Shown here in pieces: positions 8,714 to 16,105 of a DNA stretch of 19,780 bases; within the stretch, counting starts at the first letter, position 1, and each line of letters begins with the position of its first letter. Under the pieces are notes generated by a model, which was given only the letters and a program-made list of their open reading frames with translations, was not told the DNA's origin and did no database searches. The stretch is from the NCBI GenBank assembly GCA_025927795.1, contig JAICKT010000028.1:1-19780 (forward strand), given 5' to 3'. This stretch comes from Parafilimonas sp. (GTDB lineage: Bacteria; Bacteroidota; Bacteroidia; Chitinophagales; Chitinophagaceae). The position numbers and the translations under genes were made by a program.

Positions 8714-10582
8714 ATGACTGCTGATTCGGATTTGATTAATATGCCATTCTCTAAAGATGTATTGTACTACCAGGCATTGTTGGCCGGTATTGATGATGTT
8801 GTAATTTCTACCGATACAAATTTTATAATTCAAACATGGAATACTGCTGCTGAAAAAATTTATAATCTGCCGGCATCTGAAGCTATAGGTAAACGAACTA
8901 CAGATGTAATGCAGCATAAATATATAGATGCAACAGATGAAGAAGTAATAAAAAAGCTGGTTAAAGAAAATCACTGGAACGGGTTGGTTAAAGTTGTAAA
9001 CAGTGCAGAAGATATTTTTTTGCAAACTACTTTCTCTATTGTAAAAAATACGAACGGTAAAAAAATTGGTTACATAGGTATTAGCCGGGATGTTACGGAC
9101 GAAATAAAAACAAAAAAGTCACTGCAAAATTTTGTTTCTGTTTTAATGCAGCTTGAAGAAAGTTTTTTAATAGTTGATAAAAATTATAAAGTGAGTTTTG
9201 CTTGCCCTAAAAAAAATGTTCAAAATTTTTTTAACTCAGATTACAAAGCAGGGGATGATGCATTTAAATATATACCTCAAACATATCTTAAGGAAATAAA
9301 AAAAGCTTATCAACGTGCATTTGCCGGCGAAACAATAAATTATGATGTAGAATCAGATGGTGAACCGAAGTTATATTTCAATATAACTTACTCACCTTTA
9401 AAAGATGATTTTGGAAACATTATAAGCGTTTGTGTAATTATAAAAGATCTAACAGACCAAAAAGAAATAGAATTTTTACAACAGAAAAAAAATGCTGTAG
9501 AAAAAAATCTGTATGAAAGCCGGCTATTATTTGAAGAGTTTATGGAAAACAGTCCTTTGCTTGGCTGGGTTGCAGATGCTGAAGGAGTTATTCATTACAT
9601 GAACCAGCGTTATTTAAAATCATTTGAATACTCAGAAGAGATAATCGGAAAAAATATACTTGAACTTTACCCGAAAGAATTAGCTGAAGGATACCTGGCA
9701 AATAATAAAATGGTACTTGAAACAGGGAGTATTGTAGAAACCATTGAAGAGGACAGGCAACCATCGCAACTTAAAGCTTATAAAACCATAAAATTTCCTA
9801 TTTATTATAAAGGTTGTAATATGATAGCGGGCTGGGCGGTTGATATATCAGATCAGATTACAGCGCAGGAAAATTTACTCCAGTTAAATCAGCATAAAAA
9901 TAAACTTCTATCAATAATTGCGCATGATTTAAGAGCGCCGTTGGGTATTAATGCATCTTTTTTTAAATCTCTTATTAGAGATTTTGAAACGTATAGCAAA
10001 GAGGAACTTTTAGAATCAATACAAATAATATCTAAAAGTTTTATGCAATGTTATGAGTTGGTTGATGAATTATTAAGATGGGGAAGAAGCCAGTTGGAGC
10101 ATGTAAAATTTAATCCCTTACCTATAACTATTCAAACAGAAATTTTAAAAGTTACTGATACTTTACTGGAGCAGGCGAACAGGAAGAAAGTTCATATTGA
10201 AACAGAATTTAATTTTTGCGGAGATATTTTTGCAGACGCAGATATGTTTGCTATTGTGCTGAGAAATTTTATAACCAATGCTATTAAGTTTTCACACCTG
10301 AACAGCACTGTAAAAATTACTACTGAATTAATTAATGATAAGGTTAAGGTTAATGTAATAGATAATGGCATAGGAATAAAGGATGAACTTGTAAAGAAAA
10401 TTCTCGAAAAATTAAACTACGAATCTGAATTTGGAACAAAAGGTGAAAAAGGAACCGGGCTTGGCTTAATTATAGCGAAAGATTATATAGAACAAAACGG
10501 CGGAAAATTGGGCATTGAAAGCAAAGTTGGGGCGGGCAGTAATTTTAACTTCACAGTTCCGCTTTATACCAATCAACAATAA
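8714..10582 (+). CDS. PAS-domain sensor histidine kinase, orphan, soluble
   Basis: A 622-residue protein with no signal peptide and no transmembrane segment, so it should sense something in the cytoplasm. Three PAS-like domains follow each other: about 12-130 (IISTDTNFIIQTWNTAAEKIYN type, ending YIGISRDVTDE), 140-250 (ending VIIKDLTDQKE) and 272-385 (GWVADAEGVIHYMNQRYL, ending GWAVDISD). The dimerisation/phosphoacceptor helix carries His404 in SIIAHDLRAPLG. The ATPase domain shows the N box (RNFITNAIKFS, 517-527), DNGIGI (550-555) and GTGLGLI (580-586). All residues needed for kinase activity seem present. No response regulator gene is in the window, so its partner is unknown. The ATG at 8714 fits the start of the first PAS domain. 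The gene ends directly against the purine nucleoside phosphorylase stop, with no terminator between them. Confidence 0.92.
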   Translation: MTADSDLINMPFSKDVLYYQALLAGIDDVVISTDTNFIIQTWNTAAEKIYNLPASEAIGKRTTDVMQHKYIDATDEEVIKKLVKENHWNGLVKVVNSAEDIFLQTTFSIVKNTNGKKIGYIGISRDVTDEIKTKKSLQNFVSVLMQLEESFLIVDKNYKVSFACPKKNVQNFFNSDYKAGDDAFKYIPQTYLKEIKKAYQRAFAGETINYDVESDGEPKLYFNITYSPLKDDFGNIISVCVIIKDLTDQKEIEFLQQKKNAVEKNLYESRLLFEEFMENSPLLGWVADAEGVIHYMNQRYLKSFEYSEEIIGKNILELYPKELAEGYLANNKMVLETGSIVETIEEDRQPSQLKAYKTIKFPIYYKGCNMIAGWAVDISDQITAQENLLQLNQHKNKLLSIIAHDLRAPLGINASFFKSLIRDFETYSKEELLESIQIISKSFMQCYELVDELLRWGRSQLEHVKFNPLPITIQTEILKVTDTLLEQANRKKVHIETEFNFCGDIFADADMFAIVLRNFITNAIKFSHLNSTVKITTELINDKVKVNVIDNGIGIKDELVKKILEKLNYESEFGTKGEKGTGLGLIIAKDYIEQNGGKLGIESKVGAGSNFNFTVPLYTNQQ

Positions 10583-11407
10583 CTATAATTCATTAATAAG
10601 ACGTTTAAATATTGCAGTCATTTTAGGTTCGGCTGCACTCGCAGCACTTAAAACTTCTTCGTGTGTTACTTCATTCTCTTCATCACGAATGCCCATATTT
10701 GAAATAATGCTCATAGCAAAAATTTTCATGCCTGCATGTACTGCAGCAATTACTTCCTGTATTGTACTCATGCCAACAGCATCGCCGCCAACAACCTTTA
10801 TTAATTTATATTCTGCGCGGGTTTCAAATGATGGACCTGTAACACCGCAATAAACTCCTTCTTTTATATCATAGCCCAAATTCTTTGCAATTATTTTTGC
10901 TTTATTAATAAGTTCTTTATTGTAAGGTTCACTCATGTCAGGAAATCTTATTCCTAATCCGTCTTCATTTTTTCCTGCCAGTGGATTAACTGTAAAAAGG
11001 CTGATATGATCATTAATTATCATTAAGTCACCAACTTTAAAAGAAGTATTTACACCACCCGCTGCATTTGAAATAAGCAACGTTTTTACACCAAGCATTT
11101 TCATAATTCTTATTGGATAAACTACCTGTTGTACTGAATAACCTTCATAAAAATGAAATCTTCCTGACATAACAACAACATCTTTTTCGTTCACTTTGCC
11201 AAGGATTAATTTGCCGCTGTGGCCTTTAACTGTACTTACCGGAAAATGCGGCAAATTAATATAGTTAATTTCAGCATCAACCTTTATCTGGTCAATAAAA
11301 TTTCCTAATCCACTGCCTAACACCACACCAATGGTTGGTTGTTTATTATATTTTGATTTAATGTAAGAGACAGTTTCGTTTAGCTGCTCAATTAAATTGT
11401 ACTGCAT
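10583..11407 (-). CDS. punA: Purine nucleoside phosphorylase (trimeric, low-molecular-mass type)
   Basis: The enzyme cleaves purine nucleosides with phosphate to give the free base and ribose 1-phosphate in purine salvage. Motifs (numbered from the first possible Met at 11443): GSGLGNF at 43-49 and GRFHFYEGYS at 94-103 (phosphate site), SNAAGGVN at 125-132, GPSFETRAEYK at 203-213 with Glu207 for the base, GGDAVGMSTIQE at 219-230, and SNMG with Asn249. These belong to the trimeric family usually specific for 6-oxopurines. I choose the start at 11407 (MQYNLIEQLNE, 274 residues) over 11443 because it gives the usual family length. A promoter-like TATCTTTG box at 11423-11430 would also put transcription initiation downstream of the longer start. 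The gene is divergent from hppA and its stop touches the kinase gene stop. Confidence 0.93.
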   Translation of the reverse strand: MQYNLIEQLNETVSYIKSKYNKQPTIGVVLGSGLGNFIDQIKVDAEINYINLPHFPVSTVKGHSGKLILGKVNEKDVVVMSGRFHFYEGYSVQQVVYPIRIMKMLGVKTLLISNAAGGVNTSFKVGDLMIINDHISLFTVNPLAGKNEDGLGIRFPDMSEPYNKELINKAKIIAKNLGYDIKEGVYCGVTGPSFETRAEYKLIKVVGGDAVGMSTIQEVIAAVHAGMKIFAMSIISNMGIRDEENEVTHEEVLSAASAAEPKMTAIFKRLINEL

Positions 11408-11422
11408 ATAATTTGTAGTCAT

Positions 11423-11430
11423 CAAAGATA
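11423..11430 (-). promoter_or_regulatory. Possible -7 box for the purine nucleoside phosphorylase gene
   Basis: On the minus strand this reads TATCTTTG, an exact match to the Bacteroidota -7 consensus TAnnTTTG. No TTG lies at the expected 19-21 bp spacing upstream, and the leader to the 11407 start would be only about 9 nt, so this is a weak call. Confidence 0.3.
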
Positions 11431-11525
11431 AATGAACAAACAACTTTTAATATTGAGCATTTAACTTCATTTCACTTAATTGCATACCAATCAATAACTG
11501 ATGCTTAACATTTGCTCAATTACCC

Positions 11526-11533
11526 TATTTTTG
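11526..11533 (+). promoter_or_regulatory. Possible -7 box for hppA
   Basis: TATTTTTG matches TAnnTTTG exactly and would start transcription near 11540, about 20 nt before the ATG at 11561. The nearest TTG upstream (11512-11514) is only 11 bp away, too close for a standard -33 element. If real, it rules out the longer hppA reading frame that begins at 11501. Confidence 0.4.
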
Positions 11534-11560
11534 CCGACCATTAAAATTACTTTTTGCACT

Positions 11561-13816
11561 ATGAATCAAACTTTATTTCTGCTTGTCCCGGTTATGGGTG
11601 TAATCGGACTGATATATACTTTTATAAAATTTAGTTGGGTAAACAAACAGGAAGCCGGCACGGAACACATGCAAACCATCAGTAAATACATTGCTGAAGG
11701 CGCAATGGCATTCTTAAAAGCTGAATGGAAAATCTTAGGATACTTTGTTGTGATTGTTGCTTTACTGTTAGGTGTAATGGCAATGAGCAACCCTAATTCG
11801 CACTGGTCAATAGCAATAGCATTTATTATTGGTGCCGTTTGCAGTGCAACTGCAGGTTTTATAGGAATGAAGGTTGCTACCAAGGCTAATGTACGTACAG
11901 CGCATGCCGCAAGAACAAGTTTATCAAAAGCATTAAAAGTATCTTTTACCGGTGGCTCTGTTATGGGCTTGGGTGTTGCTGGTTTAGCAGTGTTAGGTTT
12001 AAGCAGCGTGTTTTTAATATTGAAACACATTTTTGCGCCTGGCGCAGATGCCAACTCTGAAGACATGGTAAAGACCATTGAAATACTTACCGGTTTTTCT
12101 TTGGGTTCTGAATCTATTGCGTTGTTTGCACGTGTGGGAGGCGGCATTTATACAAAAGCTGCAGATGTGGGCGCAGATTTAGTGGGCAAAGTTGAAGCAG
12201 GTATTCCCGAAGACGATCCACGTAATCCTGCCACCATTGCAGATAATGTAGGTGATAATGTAGGCGATGTTGCAGGTATGGGCGCCGACCTTTTTGGTTC
12301 TTATGTAGCAACCATTTTAGCTACGATGGTACTTGGTCAGGAAGCATATTCACCGCATGATAATTTTGGCGGATTTGCGCCGATTCTTTTACCAATGGTG
12401 ATTGCCGGCGTTGGAATTTTATTTTCTATTGTAGGAACTGTTTTCGTGAAAGTTAGTGACAGTGCCGGAATAAGTACGTCAAATGTTCAAAAAGCATTGA
12501 ACATGGGCAACTGGGGATCGATAATTCTTACGGCTATTGCAAGCGCCGCGTTGGTTTATTATATTCTTCCTGACTCAGCTATTTATTTAAGAAGAGATTA
12601 TGTATTGAATAATCCTGCACAAATTGTTGCAGGTGCTGTTTCTATTACACGCGGGGGTGTGTTAGGCGCAATATTCGTTGGCTTAGGTGTAGGCACATTA
12701 ATGAGTATGATTACGGAGTACTACACTGCCATGCATAAGGGTCCTGTAAAATCAATCATACGTCAATCAGCTACCGGTCATGCTACAAATGTTATCGGCG
12801 GATTGGCTGTTGGTATGGAATCTACATTGCTGCCCATTCTCGTTTTAGCTGCAGGTATTTGGGGTTCTTATTCGTGCGCAGGTTTATATGGTGTTGCTAT
12901 TGCTGCTGCCGGCATGATGGCAACAACAGCAATGCAATTAGCAATTGATGCATTTGGTCCTATTGCAGATAATGCAGGCGGTATTGCAGAAATGAGTGAA
13001 TTGCCAAAAGATGTGCGTGAAAAAACAGATGTTTTAGATGCTGTTGGAAATACAACTGCTGCAACTGGTAAAGGTTTTGCTATTGCTTCTGCTGCGCTTA
13101 CTGCGCTTGCATTATTTGCTGCTTATGTTGGCGTGATAAATCATAACGGTTACAATATGGCAGGCATTGATATTTATAAAGCGAAAGTATTGGCTTCGTT
13201 ATTTGTGGGCGCAGGAATTCCTTTTATATTTTCTTCTTTGGCAATACGTGCAGTTGGACAGGCAGCCATGTCAATGGTTGAAGAAGTTCGCCGCCAGTTT
13301 AGAACTATTCCCGGAATAATGGAAGGCACCGGAAAGCCTGAATATGAAAAATGTGTTGCCATTTCAACCGAAGCATCAATAAAAAAAATGATGCTGCCCG
13401 GTGCTATTGCAATTATTTCTCCTTTAATAATTGGTTTTCTTTTAGGTCCAGAAGCATTGGGCGGATTTTTAGCCGGCGCAACAGTTAGCGGCGTGCTGAT
13501 GGGAATGTTTCAAAATAATGCAGGTGGTGCATGGGATAATGCAAAAAAATCATTTGAAAAAGGCGTAGAAATAAACGGTGAAATGTTTTATAAAAAAAGT
13601 GAACCGCACAAAGCATCTGTAACAGGTGATACAGTGGGTGATCCGTTTAAGGATACATCTGGCCCATCAATGAATATTCTCATTAAATTAATGAGTATTG
13701 TATCGCTTGTGATTGCGCCCACTTTAGCGCATTTATATCAAACAAGAGATGGCGCTGCCGTTAGTAAACATAAAACTGAAGTTGTTACAACCATATCAAC
13801 ACCGGTAAATAAGTAA
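11561..13816 (+). CDS. hppA: Membrane-bound ion-pumping pyrophosphatase, K+-dependent type
   Basis: A multi-helix membrane protein that couples PPi hydrolysis to ion export. From the ATG at 11561 it has 751 residues, usual for the family. The PPi/Mg site is intact: GIYTKAADVGADLVGKVE, EDDPRNPA, then ADNVGDNVGDVAGMGADL with Asp228, 232, 236 and 243 (numbered from this ATG). GNTTAATGKG has Ala500 and Gly503 where K+-independent enzymes have Lys and Thr, so K+ dependence is expected. The helix-6 ion-gate Glu found in most Na+-pumping members (ADLFESY) is Gly246 here (ADLFGSY), while a Glu appears in helix 5 (GSESIALF, Glu184). As I recall, this swap marks Flavobacterium-type proton pumps, so H+ transport is the likely activity. 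The frame extends upstream to 11501, but those 20 residues look unrelated and overlap the probable promoter. Confidence 0.96.
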   Translation: MNQTLFLLVPVMGVIGLIYTFIKFSWVNKQEAGTEHMQTISKYIAEGAMAFLKAEWKILGYFVVIVALLLGVMAMSNPNSHWSIAIAFIIGAVCSATAGFIGMKVATKANVRTAHAARTSLSKALKVSFTGGSVMGLGVAGLAVLGLSSVFLILKHIFAPGADANSEDMVKTIEILTGFSLGSESIALFARVGGGIYTKAADVGADLVGKVEAGIPEDDPRNPATIADNVGDNVGDVAGMGADLFGSYVATILATMVLGQEAYSPHDNFGGFAPILLPMVIAGVGILFSIVGTVFVKVSDSAGISTSNVQKALNMGNWGSIILTAIASAALVYYILPDSAIYLRRDYVLNNPAQIVAGAVSITRGGVLGAIFVGLGVGTLMSMITEYYTAMHKGPVKSIIRQSATGHATNVIGGLAVGMESTLLPILVLAAGIWGSYSCAGLYGVAIAAAGMMATTAMQLAIDAFGPIADNAGGIAEMSELPKDVREKTDVLDAVGNTTAATGKGFAIASAALTALALFAAYVGVINHNGYNMAGIDIYKAKVLASLFVGAGIPFIFSSLAIRAVGQAAMSMVEEVRRQFRTIPGIMEGTGKPEYEKCVAISTEASIKKMMLPGAIAIISPLIIGFLLGPEALGGFLAGATVSGVLMGMFQNNAGGAWDNAKKSFEKGVEINGEMFYKKSEPHKASVTGDTVGDPFKDTSGPSMNILIKLMSIVSLVIAPTLAHLYQTRDGAAVSKHKTEVVTTISTPVNK

Positions 13817-13847
13817 AATATTCTTATAAAAGAAAAGGTTGTCTCAT

Positions 13848-13866
13848 AAAAAAGGCAGCTTTTTTG
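13848..13866 (+). terminator. Weak A/T-rich hairpin after hppA
   Basis: AAAAAAG (13848-13854) pairs with CTTTTTT (13859-13865) around a GCAG loop, 32 nt after the hppA stop. The stem has a single G-C pair, but the T-rich 3' arm fits a rho-independent terminator. Confidence 0.4.
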
Positions 13867-13881
13867 TTTTTGGAATCATTA

Positions 13882-14342
13882 ATGAAAGCAATTTATGTAG
13901 CTTCTTTAATTGTACTGTTTTTATCGTGCAATACAAATACCGCCAATAATAAAAGCGCGGAAGATTCAGTTGTTTATGTAACAGATAAGATTCCAGAAAC
14001 AAGGTCTAACATAAATCCCAAACCGGTTAAAACTTATAATGAAACTGTAAAAAGTTTTGAAACAACTGACCAATTTAAAGTTTCATTATTTGAAACAAAA
14101 GAAACATTCCATTATCTTATTAAAATCAGTTATAAAAATCTTGATGCAGAAGACACACATTAAACGTTCCCAATTTTGGTGAAATTCCATCTGTTGAAAT
14201 TGTAAAAGGAGATAAGCGTCCTTCATGCATTGTGGGCTTTTTAGATAATAATAAGCAGTTCAGAGAATCAAAACTTATTTTTTTTGAAGGCAATAAAATT
14301 GAAGTGCATGTGCTTAAACATTACGGTGTGTTTGCAAAGTAA
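13882..14342 (+). pseudogene. Small lipoprotein gene broken by a one-base frameshift
   Basis: The first frame starts at 13882 with MKAIYVASLIVLFLSCNTN, a lipoprotein signal whose lipobox is LFLSC. It runs about 93 codons to a stop at 14161-14163, ending KNLDAEDTH. The adjacent frame carries on at once: from 14160 it reads LNVPNFGEIPSVEIVKGDK and continues through CIVGFLDNNKQFRESKLIFF to VLKHYGVFAK and a stop at 14340-14342. Adding one T to the TT at 14159-14160 would join both parts into one protein of about 154 residues. The junction CACATTAAAC is not a usual slippery site, so a mutation or sequencing error is likelier than programmed frameshifting. I do not recognise the family; the mature part would be lipid-anchored in the envelope. 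Confidence 0.65.
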
Positions 14343-14471
14343 TTATTCCCACTGCTGCTTGCGATTTTAGCCAATAAACAATAAAAGGTGTAATGGCAAG
14401 GGTTGAATCTTGGAAACAATATGTATAAGTTTATAATAATAAAGAATAAGTTGTAATTTTTTTATAAAGAA

Positions 14472-14502
14472 TTGCAATTTTCGTTGCGGTTCTTTACCTT
14501 TG
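14472..14502 (+). promoter_or_regulatory. Promoter of the rpmB-rpmG-DUF4295 operon
   Basis: TTG at 14472-14474 is followed after 20 bp by TACCTTTG at 14495-14502. This is an exact match to the Bacteroidota housekeeping pattern TTG-N(about 20)-TAnnTTTG. Initiation near 14509 leaves a short leader before the rpmB ATG at 14526. Confidence 0.75.
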
Positions 14503-14525
14503 CCGTCCGAAAAAAAATTGATTTT

Positions 14526-14762
14526 ATGGCAAGAGTTTGCGAGGTAACAGGAAAAAAGCCAATGGGCGGTAATACGGTCTCACATTCTAATATTAAAACA
14601 AAACGCCGTTTTTTACCCAATCTTCAAACAAAGCGTTTTTATTTTGCAGAAGAAGAAAGATGGATTACTTTAAAAGTTTCAACTGAAGCAATCCGCACAA
14701 TTAATAAAAAAGGGTTAGCTGCTGTAATAAAGGAAATGCGTATTAAGGGAGAAAAGATTTAA
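14526..14762 (+). CDS. rpmB: 50S ribosomal protein L28
   Basis: A 78-residue basic protein of the large ribosomal subunit. MARVCEVTGKKPMGGNTVSH, followed by the TKRRFLPNL block, is the standard L28 N-terminus; the C-terminal half has WITLKVSTEAIRTI and ends RIKGEKI. Only one Cys is present (Cys5), so it is not a zinc-ribbon form. The open frame begins earlier at 14472, but that extension covers the promoter, and the ATG at 14526 gives the family start. First gene of a three-gene operon. Confidence 0.97.
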   Translation: MARVCEVTGKKPMGGNTVSHSNIKTKRRFLPNLQTKRFYFAEEERWITLKVSTEAIRTINKKGLAAVIKEMRIKGEKI

Positions 14763-14797
14763 TCAGCATTTGGATATAAAAATTTTAAACTTATTAA

Positions 14798-14980
14798 ATG
14801 GCAAAGAAAGGAAACAGGGTTCAGGTAATTTTAGAGTGTACAGAGCATAAGAATAGTGGTTTACCGGGTACCAGCCGCTATATTTCAACAAAAAACAAAA
14901 AGAATACGCCTGAACGGTTGGAATTAAAAAAATATAACCCGATTCTTAAAAAAGTTACACTTCATAAAGAAATAAAATAA
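14798..14980 (+). CDS. rpmG: 50S ribosomal protein L33
   Basis: A 60-residue protein of the large subunit, 35 bp after rpmB. MAKKGNRVQVILECTEHKNS, then RYISTKNKKNTPERLELKKY, is the L33 pattern. It has a single Cys (in ILECTEH) and lacks the CxxC pairs of zinc-binding L33, so it is the zinc-independent type. Expected to be cotranscribed with rpmB and the following DUF4295 gene. Confidence 0.97.
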   Translation: MAKKGNRVQVILECTEHKNSGLPGTSRYISTKNKKNTPERLELKKYNPILKKVTLHKEIK

Positions 14981-15048
14981 TTTATAGTTTGTGATTTGTA
15001 TTTTTTAGTTAAACAGCAAACACAACCTAAAATTCAAAGCTTAATATC

Positions 15049-15222
15049 ATGGCAAAGGCAGCAAAAACAGCTATCAAAACAAAAGACCAAAAAGCAGCAG
15101 CAGAGGCAAAGAACTGGAGTAAAGTAATTCGTTCAGTACGCAGCCCCAAAACCGGTGCCTATACTTTTAAGGAAGTTATTGTGCATAAAGACAAGGTGAA
15201 AGAGTTTCTCTCTCAAAAATAA
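15049..15222 (+). CDS. DUF4295 family small basic protein
   Basis: A 57-residue Lys/Ala-rich protein beginning MAKAAKTAIKTKDQKAAAEA, with a core SKVIRSVRSPKTGAYTFKE and ending KEFLSQK. This matches the short DUF4295 family that follows rpmG in Bacteroidota. Its function is not known; its basic character and its place behind two ribosomal protein genes suggest ribosome association (inference). It ends the operon: a strong terminator starts 20 bp after its stop. In many relatives, as I recall, ftsY comes next, but here it does not. Confidence 0.88.
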   Translation: MAKAAKTAIKTKDQKAAAEAKNWSKVIRSVRSPKTGAYTFKEVIVHKDKVKEFLSQK

Positions 15223-15241
15223 GAGTCATATATTTATTATT

Positions 15242-15270
15242 AAAGCTGTTCGTACCGAACAGCTTTTTTT
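15242..15270 (+). terminator. Rho-independent terminator of the ribosomal operon
   Basis: AAAGCTGTTCG (15242-15252) pairs perfectly with CGAACAGCTTT (15256-15266) around a TAC loop, and the T run continues to 15270. An 11-bp stem plus T tract is a clear intrinsic terminator. Confidence 0.9.
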
Positions 15271-15445
15271 ATTTTAGCCTATTTACTTAGTCGGTGGGTC
15301 TTTATTTTAATTAACTGCTTTTTGGTCTATCTTAAAAAATTCCTGTTCACCAATTAATTTTTCCTACTCAGCTACAAATATTATCTCTTAGCGCAGATAA
15401 AGTTTAGGTTTATAACAACTTTTATAATACCTATTATTATTAACC

Positions 15446-15491
15446 GGTTACAATTATAAAAAAATTGTAGCCAAAGCAACCATATTGCTTT
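15446..15491 (+). promoter_or_regulatory. Two tandem hairpins upstream of the sigma factor gene
   Basis: The first stem is GGTTACAATT (15446-15455) with AATTGTAGCC (15463-15472), 10 bp with one G-T pair and a 7-nt loop. The second follows directly: AAAGCAA (15473-15479) with TTGCTTT (15485-15491), loop CCATA, then T-rich sequence. They could form an attenuator or a protein-binding site in the leader. The rest of the 307-bp gap 15223-15529 holds the upstream terminator and nothing else I recognise; no standard promoter box is visible. Confidence 0.45.
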
Positions 15492-15515
15492 TAAATAAGT
15501 TTATCTTAAACTAAG

Positions 15516-15521
15516 AAGGAG
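15516..15521 (+). promoter_or_regulatory. Strong Shine-Dalgarno fixing a TTG start
   Basis: AAGGAG at 15516-15521 lies 8 nt before TTG at 15530. An in-frame TAA at 15512-15514 and the absence of any ATG or GTG before the conserved region leave this TTG as the only plausible start of the sigma factor. Confidence 0.75.
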
Positions 15522-15529
15522 AAGAAAAC

Positions 15530-16105
15530 TTGCAGGATGTTTTAAATATTTTACAAGGTTGTATTGATGGTGATCCGCGCAGCCAAAAACTATTTTATGA
15601 TCGTTATCTGCACTTTGCCTTAAAGATATCCTTCAGGTATGTGCACTGTTTCGAAAATGCAGCACATGCAGCGAATGATGCCTTTGTAAAAATTTTCAAA
15701 AATATAGCCAACTTTCAGATAAGAGATCCGAATAATCCTGAAGCTATGCTTATGGCCTGGATAAAAAGAATAGTTATAAATGCATCAATAGACTATATGA
15801 GTAAGGAAAGCCTGGTGCCGCAAAATGCAGAACTGCCTGAAACTGTATGGAAAAAAGCAGGCAATTCAGAAAATGGAGAGGATAAATTATTATATAAGGA
15901 ATTAATTACGCTAATAAGAAAATTAAGTCCTGCATACAGGGTAGTTTTTAATTTATATGTAATAGATGGCTACTCGCATCCTGAAATAGCAAAAACATTA
16001 AATATTTCAATAGGAACATCAAAATCTAATCTTGCAAAAGCAAGAGCCTTTTTGCAAAAACATTTTATAAAAGACAACAATGGCAACGCACTATGTTTTA
16101 CGTAA
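15530..16105 (+). CDS. ECF-type RNA polymerase sigma factor
   Basis: A 191-residue protein with the two conserved sigma regions of the ECF group. Region 2 (about 20-92): QKLFYDRYLHFALKISFRYV, then DAFVKIFKNIANF and AWIKRIVINASIDYM. Region 4 (about 120-178): the helix-turn-helix DGYSHPEIAKTLNISIGTSK followed by NLAKARAFLQKHF. It directs RNA polymerase to a specific promoter set, probably in response to an envelope signal through the next gene, whose start overlaps this one by 13 bp (translational coupling). It starts at TTG behind an AAGGAG ribosome-binding site, which may keep its level low. I cannot tell which genes it controls; such sigma factors often regulate their own operon. Confidence 0.92.
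   Translation: MQDVLNILQGCIDGDPRSQKLFYDRYLHFALKISFRYVHCFENAAHAANDAFVKIFKNIANFQIRDPNNPEAMLMAWIKRIVINASIDYMSKESLVPQNAELPETVWKKAGNSENGEDKLLYKELITLIRKLSPAYRVVFNLYVIDGYSHPEIAKTLNISIGTSKSNLAKARAFLQKHFIKDNNGNALCFT

Noticed and set aside
8699..9025. 108-codon minus-strand frame over the start of the histidine kinase
   Set aside because: It is Phe/Cys/Ile-rich antisense of AT-rich PAS-coding sequence; the kinase frame is clearly the coding one.
11501..11560. Longer N-terminus for hppA from the ATG at 11501
   Set aside because: The added 20 residues do not look like the family N-terminus and lie over a TATTTTTG promoter-like box; the ATG at 11561 gives the usual length.
11566..12147. 193-codon minus-strand open frame inside hppA
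   Set aside because: It is the antisense shadow of a conserved membrane protein gene, Pro/Thr/Ala-rich without motifs, and has no start signals.
14157..14163. Programmed ribosomal frameshift in the lipoprotein gene
   Set aside because: CACATTAAAC has no X XXY YYZ slippery run and no downstream hairpin was seen; a base loss or sequencing error explains it better.
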